A DNA stretch of 64,000 bases, from contig CM073595.1 in the NCBI GenBank assembly GCA_037074705.1, forward strand, positions 48,851,639 to 48,915,638, in the 5' to 3' direction. Origin of the DNA: Zhengitettix transpicula. Lineage: Eukaryota > Arthropoda > Insecta > Orthoptera > Tetrigidae. Every line of letters begins with the position of its first letter. The first letter of the stretch is position 1. Of this stretch, positions 37,740-49,479 are shown in pieces. Below the pieces are notes generated by a model. The model ran no database searches. It was given only the letters and a program-made list of their open reading frames with translations, and was not told the DNA's origin. The position numbers and the translations under genes are program-made.

Positions 37740-40535
37740 AAGTTAGGGAAACGGTGTAAATCTAGGGTTTCGTTCTCAGTTGAACTGAAAGTGAACTATA
37801 AACCGAGTAAAAAAAGCGATTGAGCAGAATAAATTTGAAAACAGAATGAAGTTAGGCATCAATCCACGTTCCTCCCACATACGACCGTTGGGAACGAAGA
37901 CTAGTTACTTTTATACCAGAATATGGAAATTGGTTTGGCAAGCAGAAATAAAATACAATTTAAAAAACTAACGTTGCTTAAGGGTTAGTCGGATAGACAT
38001 GAAGCTAAATTACTGAGAATTATTATCCCGTAAGATAACGTCAGAAAACTACAAGAATATCTCCGAAACGTTCTCTGAATCATAATAAAGTGCACGCATT
38101 AAAAAGAATTAGAAATTTTTTTGGAATTTGTTATTAAGGCATAACCAGTAAGCAACTAGTCTGAAAAACTATTGGGCCATGGCAGACAGTTTTTCGACTC
38201 TTATTGATAATGGAGCGAATTTAATTGGTAGAGATTTTCCGGAATTTATTTCGTTGTCTGTAATAGAAATAATCATCATGTGGAGAAAAGAGTATTAAAA
38301 ATTAAATCTTTTCAAGATACATAAATGATATAAAAAACTAACGGTTATTCGTTAAAATCTGAAAAATATCTACGAGTCTAGGCCTTGTACTAAAAAATTC
38401 ATTTAAAGAAAATGGTAATTTGCTGGTTCTGTTTCGTAGCAGTGAAAGTTTAAACTTCGATAAAAGTTGAATTTTAATAATATCACTGCCCCCTATTAAT
38501 TTTTATTTATATATTATACAAGAGAAACGAGACTACGACAGCTTACATCACTCAATAATAAAGTGGAGTGCTACTCGAAACATTTATTTTTATAAATGCA
38601 CGTGTTTTATCCACTGTAATTTTGACGATTTTTATAAATATTTTAATGATACGTGAAAATTGTAGATGTATCATTTAATATTGTGGATTTAAAATTTGTT
38701 ATTTCATATATTGAAAAGACTGTAATTCATGTTAATAGAAGCGTAAATTTTGTTAAGGTTTCGGCTGTCATTCAGATTCAAATTACAATTTATGTTAGTC
38801 TGGTACCGGTTTTCGTCCCGGAAAAATAACGTTTTTCGGCATTAGCGACATATCATAGTGATTATTTTTAATCTTTTCAAATATTTTTATTTGCCTCAAA
38901 AAATGATTTTCTGACACAATGTAGAATATATTTTATTTTATTCATTCAGATGTAAAATCGCAGTGCTTGAATTGATAGAATAATATCATGTATGAATAAT
39001 AATTATATGTTAAACGTAAAAAATTAGAAGTATAAGTACATAAAATACGATCATATATATATATATATATATATATACCTGAAGGAAACGTGTGATGAAA
39101 CAAATTCCGTATAATCCATGTTGAAGCATACAAGATTATGGAGTGTATTTATATTTCATTTTAATTGATGTTACGCAATTTGCAAAACATATTCCAATTT
39201 TTACTAATAATATTTACTTGTATCATATCTTAAAATTAGATAAGTCTTTTTTTTCACCGCTTGTGTTGCTGGAACTCCAAAAACCACGATCCCAAATTGT
39301 AATAAGTCAGGGCATTCATTTTTATTTTCATTCCAAAATTCTTAAGTGTTTTGTTCTGTCCAATTTTGGTAAAAATATAAATTCAATGCCCACATCTGTA
39401 GAAATATGGAATCTGTGAGTCAATTTCAAATTCTTCACATCTTAAAAAATTACAAGATTTTTTTTCATAAATCGGTTTAATTTCAGGACGTTTAAGAATA
39501 ATAAAGTTGAGAAGTAATTCTTAGCAACGGATAAAATCGAAGTCATTGGTTTCCTAATTCCTCTTGATATATCTTTGTCTTGTTTACTATTCGAAACGTT
39601 TGATTCCTAATTCGTCTTGCTATGTTTCAGCCAATTTATTTCACCTTATCTGTTTCTCTACCTGACTACATTTTCTCCCGCGCTACGAATTCCTTTTCTA
39701 CTTTTGTTATCCTTAAACCTCCTTTACTTAAACGTATCTAGACAATGGAAAACCCGATAATAATTTCTACTAATTATTCCACACCGTTTCCACAAAATTT
39801 AAAATTCCAAATCTTAAAAAAGCTATTAACCGGGCGTTTCACTACGTGATTGTTATCTATCATAAATTTTTTATTGAAATAAGTTTCTGTTAAGTGATTA
39901 TTCAAGTATTTCTGTTTGCTTATATTTATTTTGCTGAGTTTCACGTGAACACTTATTATCTAATATAATTGATCCAAAACACCATGAAAGCTGTTTCCTA
40001 TGTTTATTTTCATTCAATTATGTGCTATGGCAGTGCAAATTGGGATAATTCCTCCAGGAACTCTGATATATTTAAATTAGAATAATTTCTATAGTTGTAG
40101 ACTTTTCTTCAAACGTTAGTAAATTAGATCCTTTTCCAAAATATATTTTTATGAAAATTTTAAAGCTTCTTAAAAAGAACATGAGTCTCTTTCAAACCAA
40201 TGGTGAACTTCCCTAAATTAAGACGACAGATCGCTCAGCTCTATGAGTATGGACCATACTAGGACAGATTTACATAATACTCATTTCATAAACGTAAAAA
40301 ATAACAGTAACTGTTTTATGAATCAATGTAAGATGCGTTTTTCTTAGAACAGGACTAAATATTAATTATATCAATAATAATTAGTTTCGTGACTATTTTG
40401 GTCTCTTATTTAATATTTAAGGGTTACATTTAATAATACGAAATATGTGCATGACGTGTAAATAGAATATTGTATTCTTCATTAGGCTGTTTAGTAAGAT
40501 TTTTATATTCCAATATAAAAGTTATTTAATTGTTC
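37740..40535. other. AT-rich stretch without recognisable gene
   Basis: Holds the AT microsatellite at 39053-39077. A TTAAGGGTTAGTCGG string at 37979-37993 resembles the end of the piggyBac-like element at 40.5-41.6 kb but has the G run in place of the C run, so it is probably coincidental. The 91-codon frame 39143-39418 is unmatched. Confidence 0.45.
39053..39077. repeat. AT dinucleotide microsatellite
   Basis: Uninterrupted AT repeat of about 12 units. Confidence 0.85.
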
Positions 40536-41013
40536 ACATTTTGACCCCCGCGGTTAGTCGCGCCTCCTAAAGAAACGCGTTTAGCCTTGCTAGTTCCAGG
40601 GGACCTACAGTTAACCATTTCAATTAATTTGAATCTTTTCACAGGCATTTTAGGCGCACATACACATAATTCTTACAGCCAATTACAGTCTCGTTTAATT
40701 AAAACTTGCATTTTATTCGAAATATTTGTTAAAGGAAATCTACTATAAAACATTCTAATATCACAATATCCTTTAGAATTATAATCATAAAATATTGAGA
40801 CTAATTTTGTAAACCAATCAGTACGATGCCAGAGCGATGAACAGTTCCACAGTGCTGGAGATATAATTGTTTAAAAAATCAGAGTCTCTTTCAATGTTTT
40901 ATGAATTTTGGACATTATGACAAATTATTTTTGCGTGCAGACGTAAACAAAAAAAAACTTTCAGACTTTTCACGACAATATTGTGTTTTAGAAGTTTTTT
41001 TAGTTTCCTTCAA

Positions 41014-41287
41014 ACATGGCCAACAGTATTTTCTAAATCTAGTTCGTCAATTTCATGATCCGTATCTGTGTCATCAGACATAGTTCCTAAAATATCTTCA
41101 GTTTCAGATTCATCTTATGATTATCGTCGTCTGGTACGACATTTGTGTCATAATTATCTCCTTCTAAACAAAGACGACAAAATTCATCTACATCTTGAGC
41201 ATTATTAAAGTTGTATATATTGTTAATCCTTTGCCACAATTGATAAGAAACGGAAAGTTGTAATAAAAACCAAAAATATAATATCAA
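41014..41287 (-). pseudogene. Acidic N-terminal fragment of a piggyBac-like transposase
   Basis: The frame 41287-41087 (66 codons) reads L-W-Q-R-I-N-N-I-Y, then C-R-L-C-L-E-G-D-N-Y-D and P-D-D-D. A one-base shift then continues D-E-S-E-T-E-D-I-L-G and S-D-D-T-D-T-D-H-E-I-D-E-L down to a stop near 41014. Acidic, low-complexity N-termini are typical of the piggyBac family, and the flanking TTAA-type ends support the call. The frameshift and the lack of any catalytic region make it a pseudogene. The family assignment rests on context more than on sequence identity. Confidence 0.4.
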
Positions 41288-41349
41288 CTTATGAGAGTAA
41301 GAAATTTAATTATCAAAAGAGAAATATTTGATACTAAAACTGAATAATC

Positions 41350-41560
41350 GTCAGTGATTTTTAAGAAAAGGCAGTATATTATGACTCCGTACTGCTGTGG
41401 CAATGGCGAGAAAAATACTGACGGGAGTGGTCACAGTAGGTCCGCTGACCGAAGACGGGCTACTTCCTTATTCAAACGTCATTTTCCGAGAAACGGCTGC
41501 GGATTTATGAGTGTGGCTTTGGCAGAATATTGTAAACACATTCCTCTAAGATGATATGAA
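41350..41560 (+). other. GC-richer interior of the piggyBac-like element
   Basis: A 66-codon frame at 41354-41554 with Cys, Gly and Arg runs (C-C-G-N-G-E and R-S-A-D-R-R-R) lies between the transposase relic and the right end. No family recognised; probably part of the element's subterminal non-coding DNA. Confidence 0.25.
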
Positions 41561-41649
41561 AGTTCGTTCCTGTATGTGACGTGAATCCGGAGAAAAATAA
41601 ATTAAACTGCGCCGGTCCCATGTACCTAGACCGACTAACGAAGGGTTAA

Positions 41650-42475
41650 TACTGTTAATTTAACGTTATATATCCACGTTGTTATAAAGTTCGTAATTAT
41701 ATGTAATTACGTATTATATTTCCTACACAGGGAACCAATTGAATTAATAATAAATTTACATCTGAGAAGCCAGTCGGAACGATATGAATGTACCGAGTGA
41801 AATTGGAACGAAACATTGTTCGTCTTCGTCATGGTTTATATAATTGATTCAATATATCGTAAGAGAGAGATTTGAAAAATGAGCGCGACCATAATGAAGT
41901 TTTCTCGCTCATACCGAAACTCAGAACATGAAAAAAAAATCTCGCTAGAGTTTTCTATGAAAAAAATAAAACATTTTTTTTCAGAGACAGATGTATGTAA
42001 AGTTAAAGCATAGGACAGTCACTTTCGTACACAGAAATGAACTTTCTGGAAGACTGTAGTCGATAAATATATAGTTTAATACTCATGAGATAAAAATTAA
42101 TGGTTAGTCTCTAAACACTGGATTTAATTTTAAGCACATGCTTTTATTACAAAAATTTAAAGCTTGCGGGAAATAGGAATTTTACTTGAAAAATTTGAAC
42201 GAGTATGATGAAGCTAGCCCAAGTTCAAACTGTTGTTCTTGAATGCGAATATAGTTTTAATTTGCAACGGTTGCAAAGGTTTTAGGAAAAGTCCCGAAGT
42301 AAAACTGCATTTGGTTCATCCAATTTTTTTTTTACTTATTTGAATTAATATAGCATTGAAATGTGAAGTGTTCTCGAAAAATGAGGTGAAACAGAAAGAA
42401 GTTATTATCTGATTTTTTCACCATTCGAGTAACGGCTTCTATTACCAAGAAAAAGTGAGCCGTAACGTGCCGAAA
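41650..42475. other. AT-rich spacer
   Basis: No gene or repeat recognised between the piggyBac-like element and the CpG island. Confidence 0.5.
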
Positions 42476-42479
42476 GAAA

Positions 42480-42995
42480 TGGAGTTTATATTAGTATGGC
42501 TTCGACTCCCGCTAGGAGGCCTGATATTGTGCCCTCGTCTAATAACTTGGAAAGGCAGAAATAAGGTAAGGATCGATGTAGGCTAGGTCGCAGGTCTTGA
42601 TTGATGCCATGCAGTGCCTATTCTTAGTCGGAGGCACGTGCGCCGCGGCGACCAATGGCAGCCGCACAAGACTGCACGGAGCGGTGCAGTGCAGCATCCG
42701 CGGACTTGCACCTGCACCTGAGTCGTGAGATGCTCTCCATGCAGGTAGGTTTGTCTTGAGAGTGCGGACGAGTACGTTATTTGTGCTTTCGCGCATGTGC
42801 GACGTCGCGAAATTGATTGATTTGTTACGAACAAGTCTTTCCGTGGCGCGAAAAACGCGGCGGAAACTGAGCCTGCGCACTCCCAGCAACAAATAAACGC
42901 GCGCAACTTCCTCGCCTAATTATCGTTCCGCGCATTTTGTCCTACTATTGATATAGGCCCTAGCTCGCAATTAAAACTACTCCACCTTCGCGCAA
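42480..42995 (+). promoter_or_regulatory. CpG island, best promoter candidate in the window
   Basis: About 500 bp with dense CpG and high G+C in otherwise AT-rich DNA. Visible motifs are an E-box CACGTG at 42635-42640, a CCAAT box at 42652-42656, an NRF1-type palindrome GCGCATGTGCG at 42791-42801 and a second CTGCGCA half-site near 42873. The + strand carries splice-donor-like sequences AAG/GTAAGG (GT at 42566) and CAG/GTAGGT (GT at 42745), compatible with non-coding first exons. NRF1-class sites and CpG islands usually mark promoters of widely expressed genes. A CATATGCAAAT octamer-type motif follows at 43011-43021. The minus-strand frames 42539-42892 and 42583-42906 overlap in different phases and are products of GC content. 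The gene driven, if any, is not visible. Confidence 0.5.
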
Positions 42996-43090
42996 CCACA
43001 CACAATTCACCATATGCAAATATATATGTAAATATATATGTGTGATGATGCGGATTCGCTTAAAATTTAAATACTGAAATCCAGCCACAC

Positions 43091-43091
<1 letters not shown>

Positions 43092-43135
<44 letters not shown>
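43092..43135. repeat. Long TA dinucleotide microsatellite
   Basis: About 21 uninterrupted TA units, the longest simple repeat seen in the window, about 100 bp beyond the CpG island. Confidence 0.9.
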
Positions 43136-43138
<3 letters not shown>

Positions 43139-43139
43139 T

Positions 43140-45080
43140 ATCACCCAACCGTTAAAAACGCTTATAATTATGTACTACCATAGATTTCCTTCGACTGAAG
43201 CTTATGATATATATGTATACAAAATTATTTGGCTGAGTAAGAGGATATCAATTTTGGAACACTTATAACTTGGTCTCAATTATTGATATCTATGCATGCA
43301 ATATTTTTTTCCTCACACACAGTTCTTGTTACGGATCCCAAATGTATCACTTCAGCATGCATATTATACATATTCATTTATGGTGAGTTACCTACTATTT
43401 GCTTTCGAGTAGTTATATTATTGTATGTTTATGTTTACTCGGGCAATATATTAATGAACAATAATTGCATTAAATGTGGAACATTGCTAAAATGTATCTC
43501 GTTATTGATTTACCTGTGGGCATCCTTTAACTACAATTTTCAAGATTGTAATAGAATCATTTTTCGCTTTTTAAACACTATTACATATATATCTTATAGT
43601 TACGTAAATCATTATTCCAGCCATCCCTTTTACGTAATATATGATTAAAAATTTTCTTAATTTTTGTTTACTTCAGACATACACACATGAATGAATAATT
43701 GTAAATGCATATAATAGAATCTAACTACTTCGAGCGAGTGTAATCAGGATGAAACACAGGCTGTATAACCGTTATAAAATGTATTTTAACAGTGCATCTT
43801 AATTAAATAAGAAAACAATTTACATTAAATTTCGTTCTTAATGTACAAAAAAAATCAATACAAGTGTAGCCAAGTTTTTTATAAAGCTCAAATCGTCAAT
43901 AAAATTCCTTACGTTATTTGCGAAAGAGACAAATTTGTCCCCATAGTTCTTCATTGAACATGAGTTTTCAGTGTTGTTTGGACATTTAATGTTTACAAAT
44001 AAATCACTGGAAACAGCAACCGAAACACGACGAAACAAGGTACTCGTAGTCGGTAATTTACGAAATCTGAACAAGCACGTAATTTTAATAAATTTGGACC
44101 GCAGTTGCATTTACGAACGTTTGACATTTTACTCTAATTTTCAACCTCTCTAGATTCATATATATTAATAAAAACTCCGCTACTAAGTTTCTGGTTAGGT
44201 ATAAAAATAATAATTTTAATCAAGATTTTGTTACTTATATTTTCTTTCAATACAGTTAAACATTTTCCGTAACAGTATAACATTTAATATACATTTCATC
44301 GGCAGTTAAAAATGAAACTACAGAATTTTGTGAAAATAAATACAGATATTTGCATAAGACACTATATATATATAAATTTATCACACACATTTATATGTAA
44401 AGGTATGTAACCCATGTTTTTAATTAAAAATTAATGAGAAATTCTTAAAATTGCAGATATTTTGTCATTTTTCATGTGATCTGTATAGAATATTTTCTCT
44501 TTTGGAGTGACCGATAGTTAGATGTGCTTCGAATAAAATTTGTGTACCTATTTCACACTTATTTATGTCAGTCAAACTGAGTAGTTACGAGAATATATAG
44601 AGCACTAATTTATTTTTCTTTGCCTTATTCTTAAGCATTGAAGAGAATCAGAAAATGATAAGTGTGCTGATATGTTTATCAAATGTATTGGAAAATACCC
44701 TGTGAGATTTATGGCAACGATAAATAGCTTGGATTTGAAAAATTAATGACATTACTCGATGTCATACTGGGAAAATATCGTTGAGTCCAGAGAGCTGAGC
44801 CGAGTAGGTCCACGTATGTAACTGTTTCAGGTTCACGTTTCTGGTCTAAACCTATTTCATTACTCCTCGATCAGAATTGTTTGAAACGTCGCTCTGTCAC
44901 TTCTTCCTCTCTATGAATTACCTTTACTTCCCTTACCTAGATATAATTTCTCTCTGTACAACTGTTATTTCTCATATTTATTCTTCAAATCAAGCAATGG
45001 AACAACAAAAAAACTATACCGACTTCACTTTCAGTGAAACGAAATTGTAAATAAGATTTTAAAAAATACACGGAGTAAAT
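43140..45080. other. AT-rich stretch without recognisable gene
   Basis: The 121-codon frame 43283-43648 is strongly hydrophobic (Ile, Phe, Tyr, Val) with AT-driven composition and no motif. Frames 43838-44110 (minus) and 43971-44153 (plus) overlap each other. None is called as a gene. Confidence 0.45.
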
Positions 45081-45084
45081 GGAG

Positions 45085-45285
45085 TTGTAGATGACAGGGA
45101 GATCTCTCCTGGTGTGCGAAATCTAGTTAACTACTGTAATTGCGAAGAGCTTGGTTTGAATCCTGAGCAAAGCATTAACGATGAATTTTGTCAATCATCA
45201 CAAAACGTAATGGGCACATTGCACAAACCACGCACTTGCCTGAGTACCTCCGATGGTTCCGCTGAATCCTGCCTCGTTAAACTCT
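45085..45285 (+). mobile_element. tRNA-derived SINE candidate
   Basis: A B-box sequence GGTTTGAATCC lies at 45152-45162, with an A-box-like TAGTTAACTAC near 45123-45133 at a tRNA-like spacing of about 29 bases. The block is GC-richer than its flanks and is followed by about 100 bp of unique-looking body ending near 45,285. There is no poly-A tail or clear target-site duplication. Confidence 0.45.
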
Positions 45286-45289
45286 CAAT

Positions 45290-46085
45290 ATAACATATAC
45301 AGCTACATATTACGCATAAAATCTCATGTTATTCTAAGACATTCTTACGGTATTTCTGAAATTCCGTATTTACTGACCAAAATGAAGCCTCAAATTTTCG
45401 TTCGTCTTTTCTAAAAGTACATTGTAGTTAATTATTTACTTAATTTTCTACCGACTTTGATAAACATGAATTGCCAAAAACAAATTTGCTAAAACATATA
45501 TAAATGAATATTTTAAAACTCTTTGAATAGGATCCTGCAAACGTACATAAACTTTGTGGAATAAATCCAGCTAAACGTTAAACAAATTAACCAATATTTT
45601 CAATCGGTAATTAAATAAGCCAGCTAACATGTCAGAAACAATATAAAAACTAACTCTACATTTCGTACCGTTCCTTGGAGCCTCCTGAGATGCACAAGAA
45701 AAAAATAATAAATTTGGTATAGATGAATCCTAGCAGTATGAATATTAAAAAATTTAAAGAGAGCAATTTTTATATAAATATGTTATCAAAAAAATACAAT
45801 ACAATTAAGTGAATAAAAAACAAAAAATACTCAAAACTTATTTCCTGTAACTTAAATTAATAATCAAATTTAGAAGAGCATTTTATAAAACCCCGTGTTT
45901 TTAAGACAAAATGCAGCCGTAAGCAATAAATACATAAAACGACAAATAACCGAGCTTATTTATGCATCCGTTATTATTTGATCGCTCACGTAAACCTTTG
46001 AGTATTGTTGATAGTTAAAATTAACATCGGAAAAACGTGTCAGTATAAATTCAACGACAAGAGTAATTTACAGAAACAAAACTCG
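45290..46085. other. AT-rich spacer
   Basis: No recognisable feature. Confidence 0.5.
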
Positions 46086-46309
46086 TAAATTTTATTTAAA
46101 TTATTTGTATCATTTTAGAAATTTAAATGTTTGATCTTATATGCAACATTTCACTCATCAATCTTCAATAATGTTGGTGATAAATAGGAATGTTATATAA
46201 ATAATTAGGGTAATAACTATTGTGTACAATCTCAAAAATGAATTAATATATTTTATTCTGGAAGCTTCACACACTATACAATAGTCATCCTAAAAAAATT
46301 ATAGAATAT

Positions 46310-46620
46310 TTACAAGCATGGCATTAGGAAATATAAAGTGTACACTAAACGGAATTTTCTTCATAGATTCCACCGCAATTCATTTATAACAAAACTTAGC
46401 CTTTCACTATCTTGAAATACAAATATATTTGTCAATAACAGACGTGAAAAAATATATCTAATCTTTACAAGAATGGCATTAAGAATTATAAAGAGTATAG
46501 TAAACGGAATTTTCGTCATAAGTTGCACCGCAATTCATTTATAACAAAACTTATCCTTTCACTATCTTAAATGCAAATATTATTGTCAATAATAGACGTG
46601 AAGAAGGGGAAATAGAATGT
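46310..46620. repeat. Tandem duplication of 155 bp inside the left arm
   Basis: Copy 1 is 46310-46464 and copy 2 is 46465 to about 46620. Both begin TTACAAG(C/A)ATGGCATTA and end with AGACGTGAA(A/G)AA. They differ at roughly one base in ten. The right arm has a single copy, so the duplication arose after the arms formed or was lost from one arm. Confidence 0.8.
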
Positions 46621-46684
46621 AATTTTACAGAAATCATACTCAAGAATTTTTTATAAATAAATCGCAGTTATCATAACTTGAGGC

Positions 46685-49017
46685 CGCACCTGTATTGGCA
46701 TAGATAAAATGTTAATTATTGTACAACTGATACTAATTTATTTAATTATTTATTATTTTATCTTGGTTGTGATAAGTTTATTATTACTATTAGACACTAT
46801 ACTGATCGTTAAGTTCTAATATCGGTATTAGGATTGACCTTTGATAATTTAGACCACTTTGACAGTGACTTATTTATGTAATAGTAATAAGCTTCTTGTG
46901 CAGCGAAACTGATGATGAAGTACAAAACCGAACTGTCATTCATTTTTACTCACCTTTTCCTTATGTTAACTATAAGATATGTCTTGAATAATATTTGTTT
47001 CTTCGTCTAACATTTTAATATTTTTCCAACGCAATTGTGGTTATTCAATCAAATTGCTTTTAGGGAGAAGACTTAAAAAACTGAACTTAGTTTTAAAAAT
47101 TCATATTGACTTTATTATTCCGCCAAGTCTCGTTACCGTTTATTTTTTGCTTATATCCCCGTGATCGGACGAATGTGAAAGGCATGGATGTCATAAATGT
47201 AACGAATCCCTTCAGAAAGTTTAACTCGACTTTTTTCCCCATTGTTTTGTTTCCATTTACAATTGTTCTATTACAATAACTTTTTGGTTATCGAAATTTT
47301 TTTCAATAAGATCATAATGTAATCATATTACAATTAACAGCATTTTAAAATAGAAAACAGGACTAATAATTTTCTTGTGATTCACGGAAATTTCTTTACG
47401 TTTTTTCTGCGTCTGCAGTCTTTTACATTATAAGCTCCTGGAAAGCTGTACATAATAACTGGGATGTCTAGTGATTAGACTTTCTGATCTTTGGAAATAG
47501 ATGTGTTGCTTTGAAAAATTATTCCACTCCGATTTTCTTATTAAACCCACATTTCACTAGTGTACGGTGCGAAACGAAGCAACTTCTCTTACATGTATAA
47601 TTCTAGTCATTCCCGTCTCTGTATTATTGGCAACAATGTCATCACTTCTGTGTTATTTCGTGTGTATTTTATACCATCCATTTCATTCAAGCTGCACCCC
47701 ACATATTATATATTTTCCCTCCGGCAAACGAGGCAATTCCAGGAATTATGGCAATGCTTACTTTCTCATAGCCAATTAAAAACATTTTACACATATTAAA
47801 TTATCTGGTACATTTGGACATTCACACAATGTATTTCCCAGTCACAGAAGTTTTATTTCAGTTACCTACCACTATAATTTTTTTTCTATATCAGAAAGCG
47901 AATGACCCGATTAATACTAAACACGATAATAAGTTTGATGTGCATAATGAAGAACGACTTAAGTCATCTAGAGAGCAACTGTTAAATAATAAAAATGAAG
48001 CTTTAGTGGCGTGGTATTTCACGATTTGTTACCCTCAGTAAACTGATAAATAATTTTGTGTTACGACATCTTTCGGAAAATGCATTCAGAATATTTCAGG
48101 CTGCGAAATTTCCTGGCAAAGCTGTGGACATTCTTCCAGTTTGCAATAATTGAACTTTCCGACAACAATATTCAAACTACATTTTGGACCGAAAATAGGC
48201 CGTGTTCATAAAACATGTAAACATGAATGTGACAAAGTTAACTCTGGATGCAACATACTTGGAGAACGTATTGAGAACTTTTGAGGCCATCGCCGGTGGC
48301 AGATAGCGAATTCATGTCACTGCAACACACCAGCCAACTCTGAACAAATGCCAGCACTTTGTAATCCCACTCTGGGTCATAGCACAATAAACATTTTGCT
48401 ACAACAGGAACTTTGTTTCTGTTCAATTGTTAACCTAAAATAGTTAAAACACCGTGAGTGTTTAGCGTGTGTTTTCTGCAAGCAAATGGTTAATTTTCAT
48501 TTTCGTATATGTTGTCTTATTACTCACAACAACTATTCCTTTTATAGGGACAAAATTATTTGTGTTCGATCAGCAATAATAAACTAAGAATTTTTATGCG
48601 GTTTATAATAATCTTTTGGACTTAAACAAATCACAAATATTTGATAAATCGTTTTGTCACGTGGTAAATTCGAACCAAAATCATAATTATTTAATATTTA
48701 CTGAATATAATGAATTAATAATTAATAGTTTGTTTTCACTTGGACGGACAAAGTATATAAAACTTTTACGATTTTTCATTTTATAGTTCTTATTCGATAT
48801 TGCACAAAAGTGTTCTATTCAAAAATTCTTTACATGTACATATTCCATAAAGTAATTTTGAGAGAATTTTGTAGCCACCTATTGCATAATTTTTTATGCG
48901 TGGTGCTTTTTATTTTACAGTGATTGTGTTCGTCTTAATGAAACCTGTAAGTCATTTATTGTAAATGATAATTCACTTTCGCATTATATATGTATATTAA
49001 AATTCTCAATTAGGTTG
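46685..49017. other. Interior of the long-armed element, no recognisable transposase
   Basis: Several short + strand frames cluster at 47560-48041. One is rich in Leu, Val, Ile and Ser and could form a membrane segment (L-T-C-I-I-L-V-I-P-V-S-V-L-L-A). A minus-strand frame at 48238-48426 contains a readable V-V-A-K-C-L-L-C-Y-D-P-E-W-D-Y stretch. The composition of 47.5-48.4 kb is slightly less AT-rich than the arms. These could be eroded cargo or transposase exons; I recognise no family. Confidence 0.3.
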
Positions 49018-49479
49018 CGAACTCAAGTTATGATAATTGCGATTTATTTATAAAATTTCTAGAGAGTGTGTTTATGATTTATGCATAATTATATTCTATT
49101 TCCCCTTCTTCACTTCTGTTATTGATAATAATATTTGTATTTAAGATACTGTAAAGCTAAGTTTTGTTATAAATGAATTGCGGTGCAAAATATGAAGAAA
49201 ATTCCATTTAGTGTACACTTACGATTCTTAAGGCCATGCTTGTAAAGATTGTATATTTTTTTTAAGATGACTATTTAAAAGTGTGTGAAGCTTCCAGAAT
49301 AAAAAAAATATTAATTCATTTTTGAGATTGTACACAATTTACTATTATTACTCTGATTACTTAAAAACATTCCTATTTAACATCACCCACATTATTGAAG
49401 ATTGACGAGTGAAATGCTGCATATAAGATCAAACATTTGAATGTCTAAAATGATGCAAATAATTCAAATAGATAACTCA

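Larger units (their letters stand above)
40545..41645 (-). mobile_element. piggyBac-like element, non-autonomous or decayed, about 1.1 kb
   Basis: The right end reads CCGACTAACGAAGGG immediately followed by TTAA (41646-41649). The left end reads CCCCCGCGGTTAGTCG preceded by TTGA (40541-40544), which is one change from TTAA. The inverted ends share C-C-C...CG(G)TTAGTCG. piggyBac-family elements insert at TTAA, duplicate it and have short terminal repeats starting with C-C-C, so the structure fits. Inside, on the minus strand, 41287-41087 and the next frame (41115 down to about 41014) encode an acidic stretch with an L-W-Q-R-I start and Asp/Glu/Ser/Thr-rich runs. This resembles the acidic N-terminal regions of piggyBac transposases. 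The catalytic Asp domain is absent, so the element cannot make its own transposase. Confidence 0.55.
46090..49475. mobile_element. Long-armed inverted-repeat (foldback-like) element, about 3.4 kb
   Basis: The left arm (46090-46684) and right arm (49018-49475) are inverted copies. Shared landmarks include ATGTTTGATCTTATATGC, TTGTGTACAATCTCAAAAATGAATTAATAT, GGAAGCTTCACAC, ACCGCAATTCATTTATAAC and ATAAATAAATCGC-GTTATCATAACTTGAG. The left arm has one extra tandem copy of a 155-bp segment. The enclosed 2.3 kb has only short frames (47560-48041 plus, 48238-48426 minus) with no transposase motif. It fits a DNA transposon or foldback element with long inverted arms; superfamily unknown. No flanking target-site duplication was clear. 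Confidence 0.75.

Noticed and set aside
37979..37993. TTAAGGGTTAGTCGG as another piggyBac-like end
   Set aside because: The C-C-C start expected after TTAA is missing and no partner end was found nearby; probably coincidence.
42539..42906. Two long minus-strand frames (117 and 107 codons)
   Set aside because: They overlap in different phases inside the CpG island and show no domain; a product of high GC content.
43283..43648. 121-codon hydrophobic frame that might suggest a membrane protein
   Set aside because: Composition follows AT-rich codons (Ile, Phe, Tyr); no topology pattern or family motif.
44790..44870. tRNA-like AGGTTCACGTT string as another SINE
   Set aside because: The B box is too degenerate and no A box or element boundary was found.
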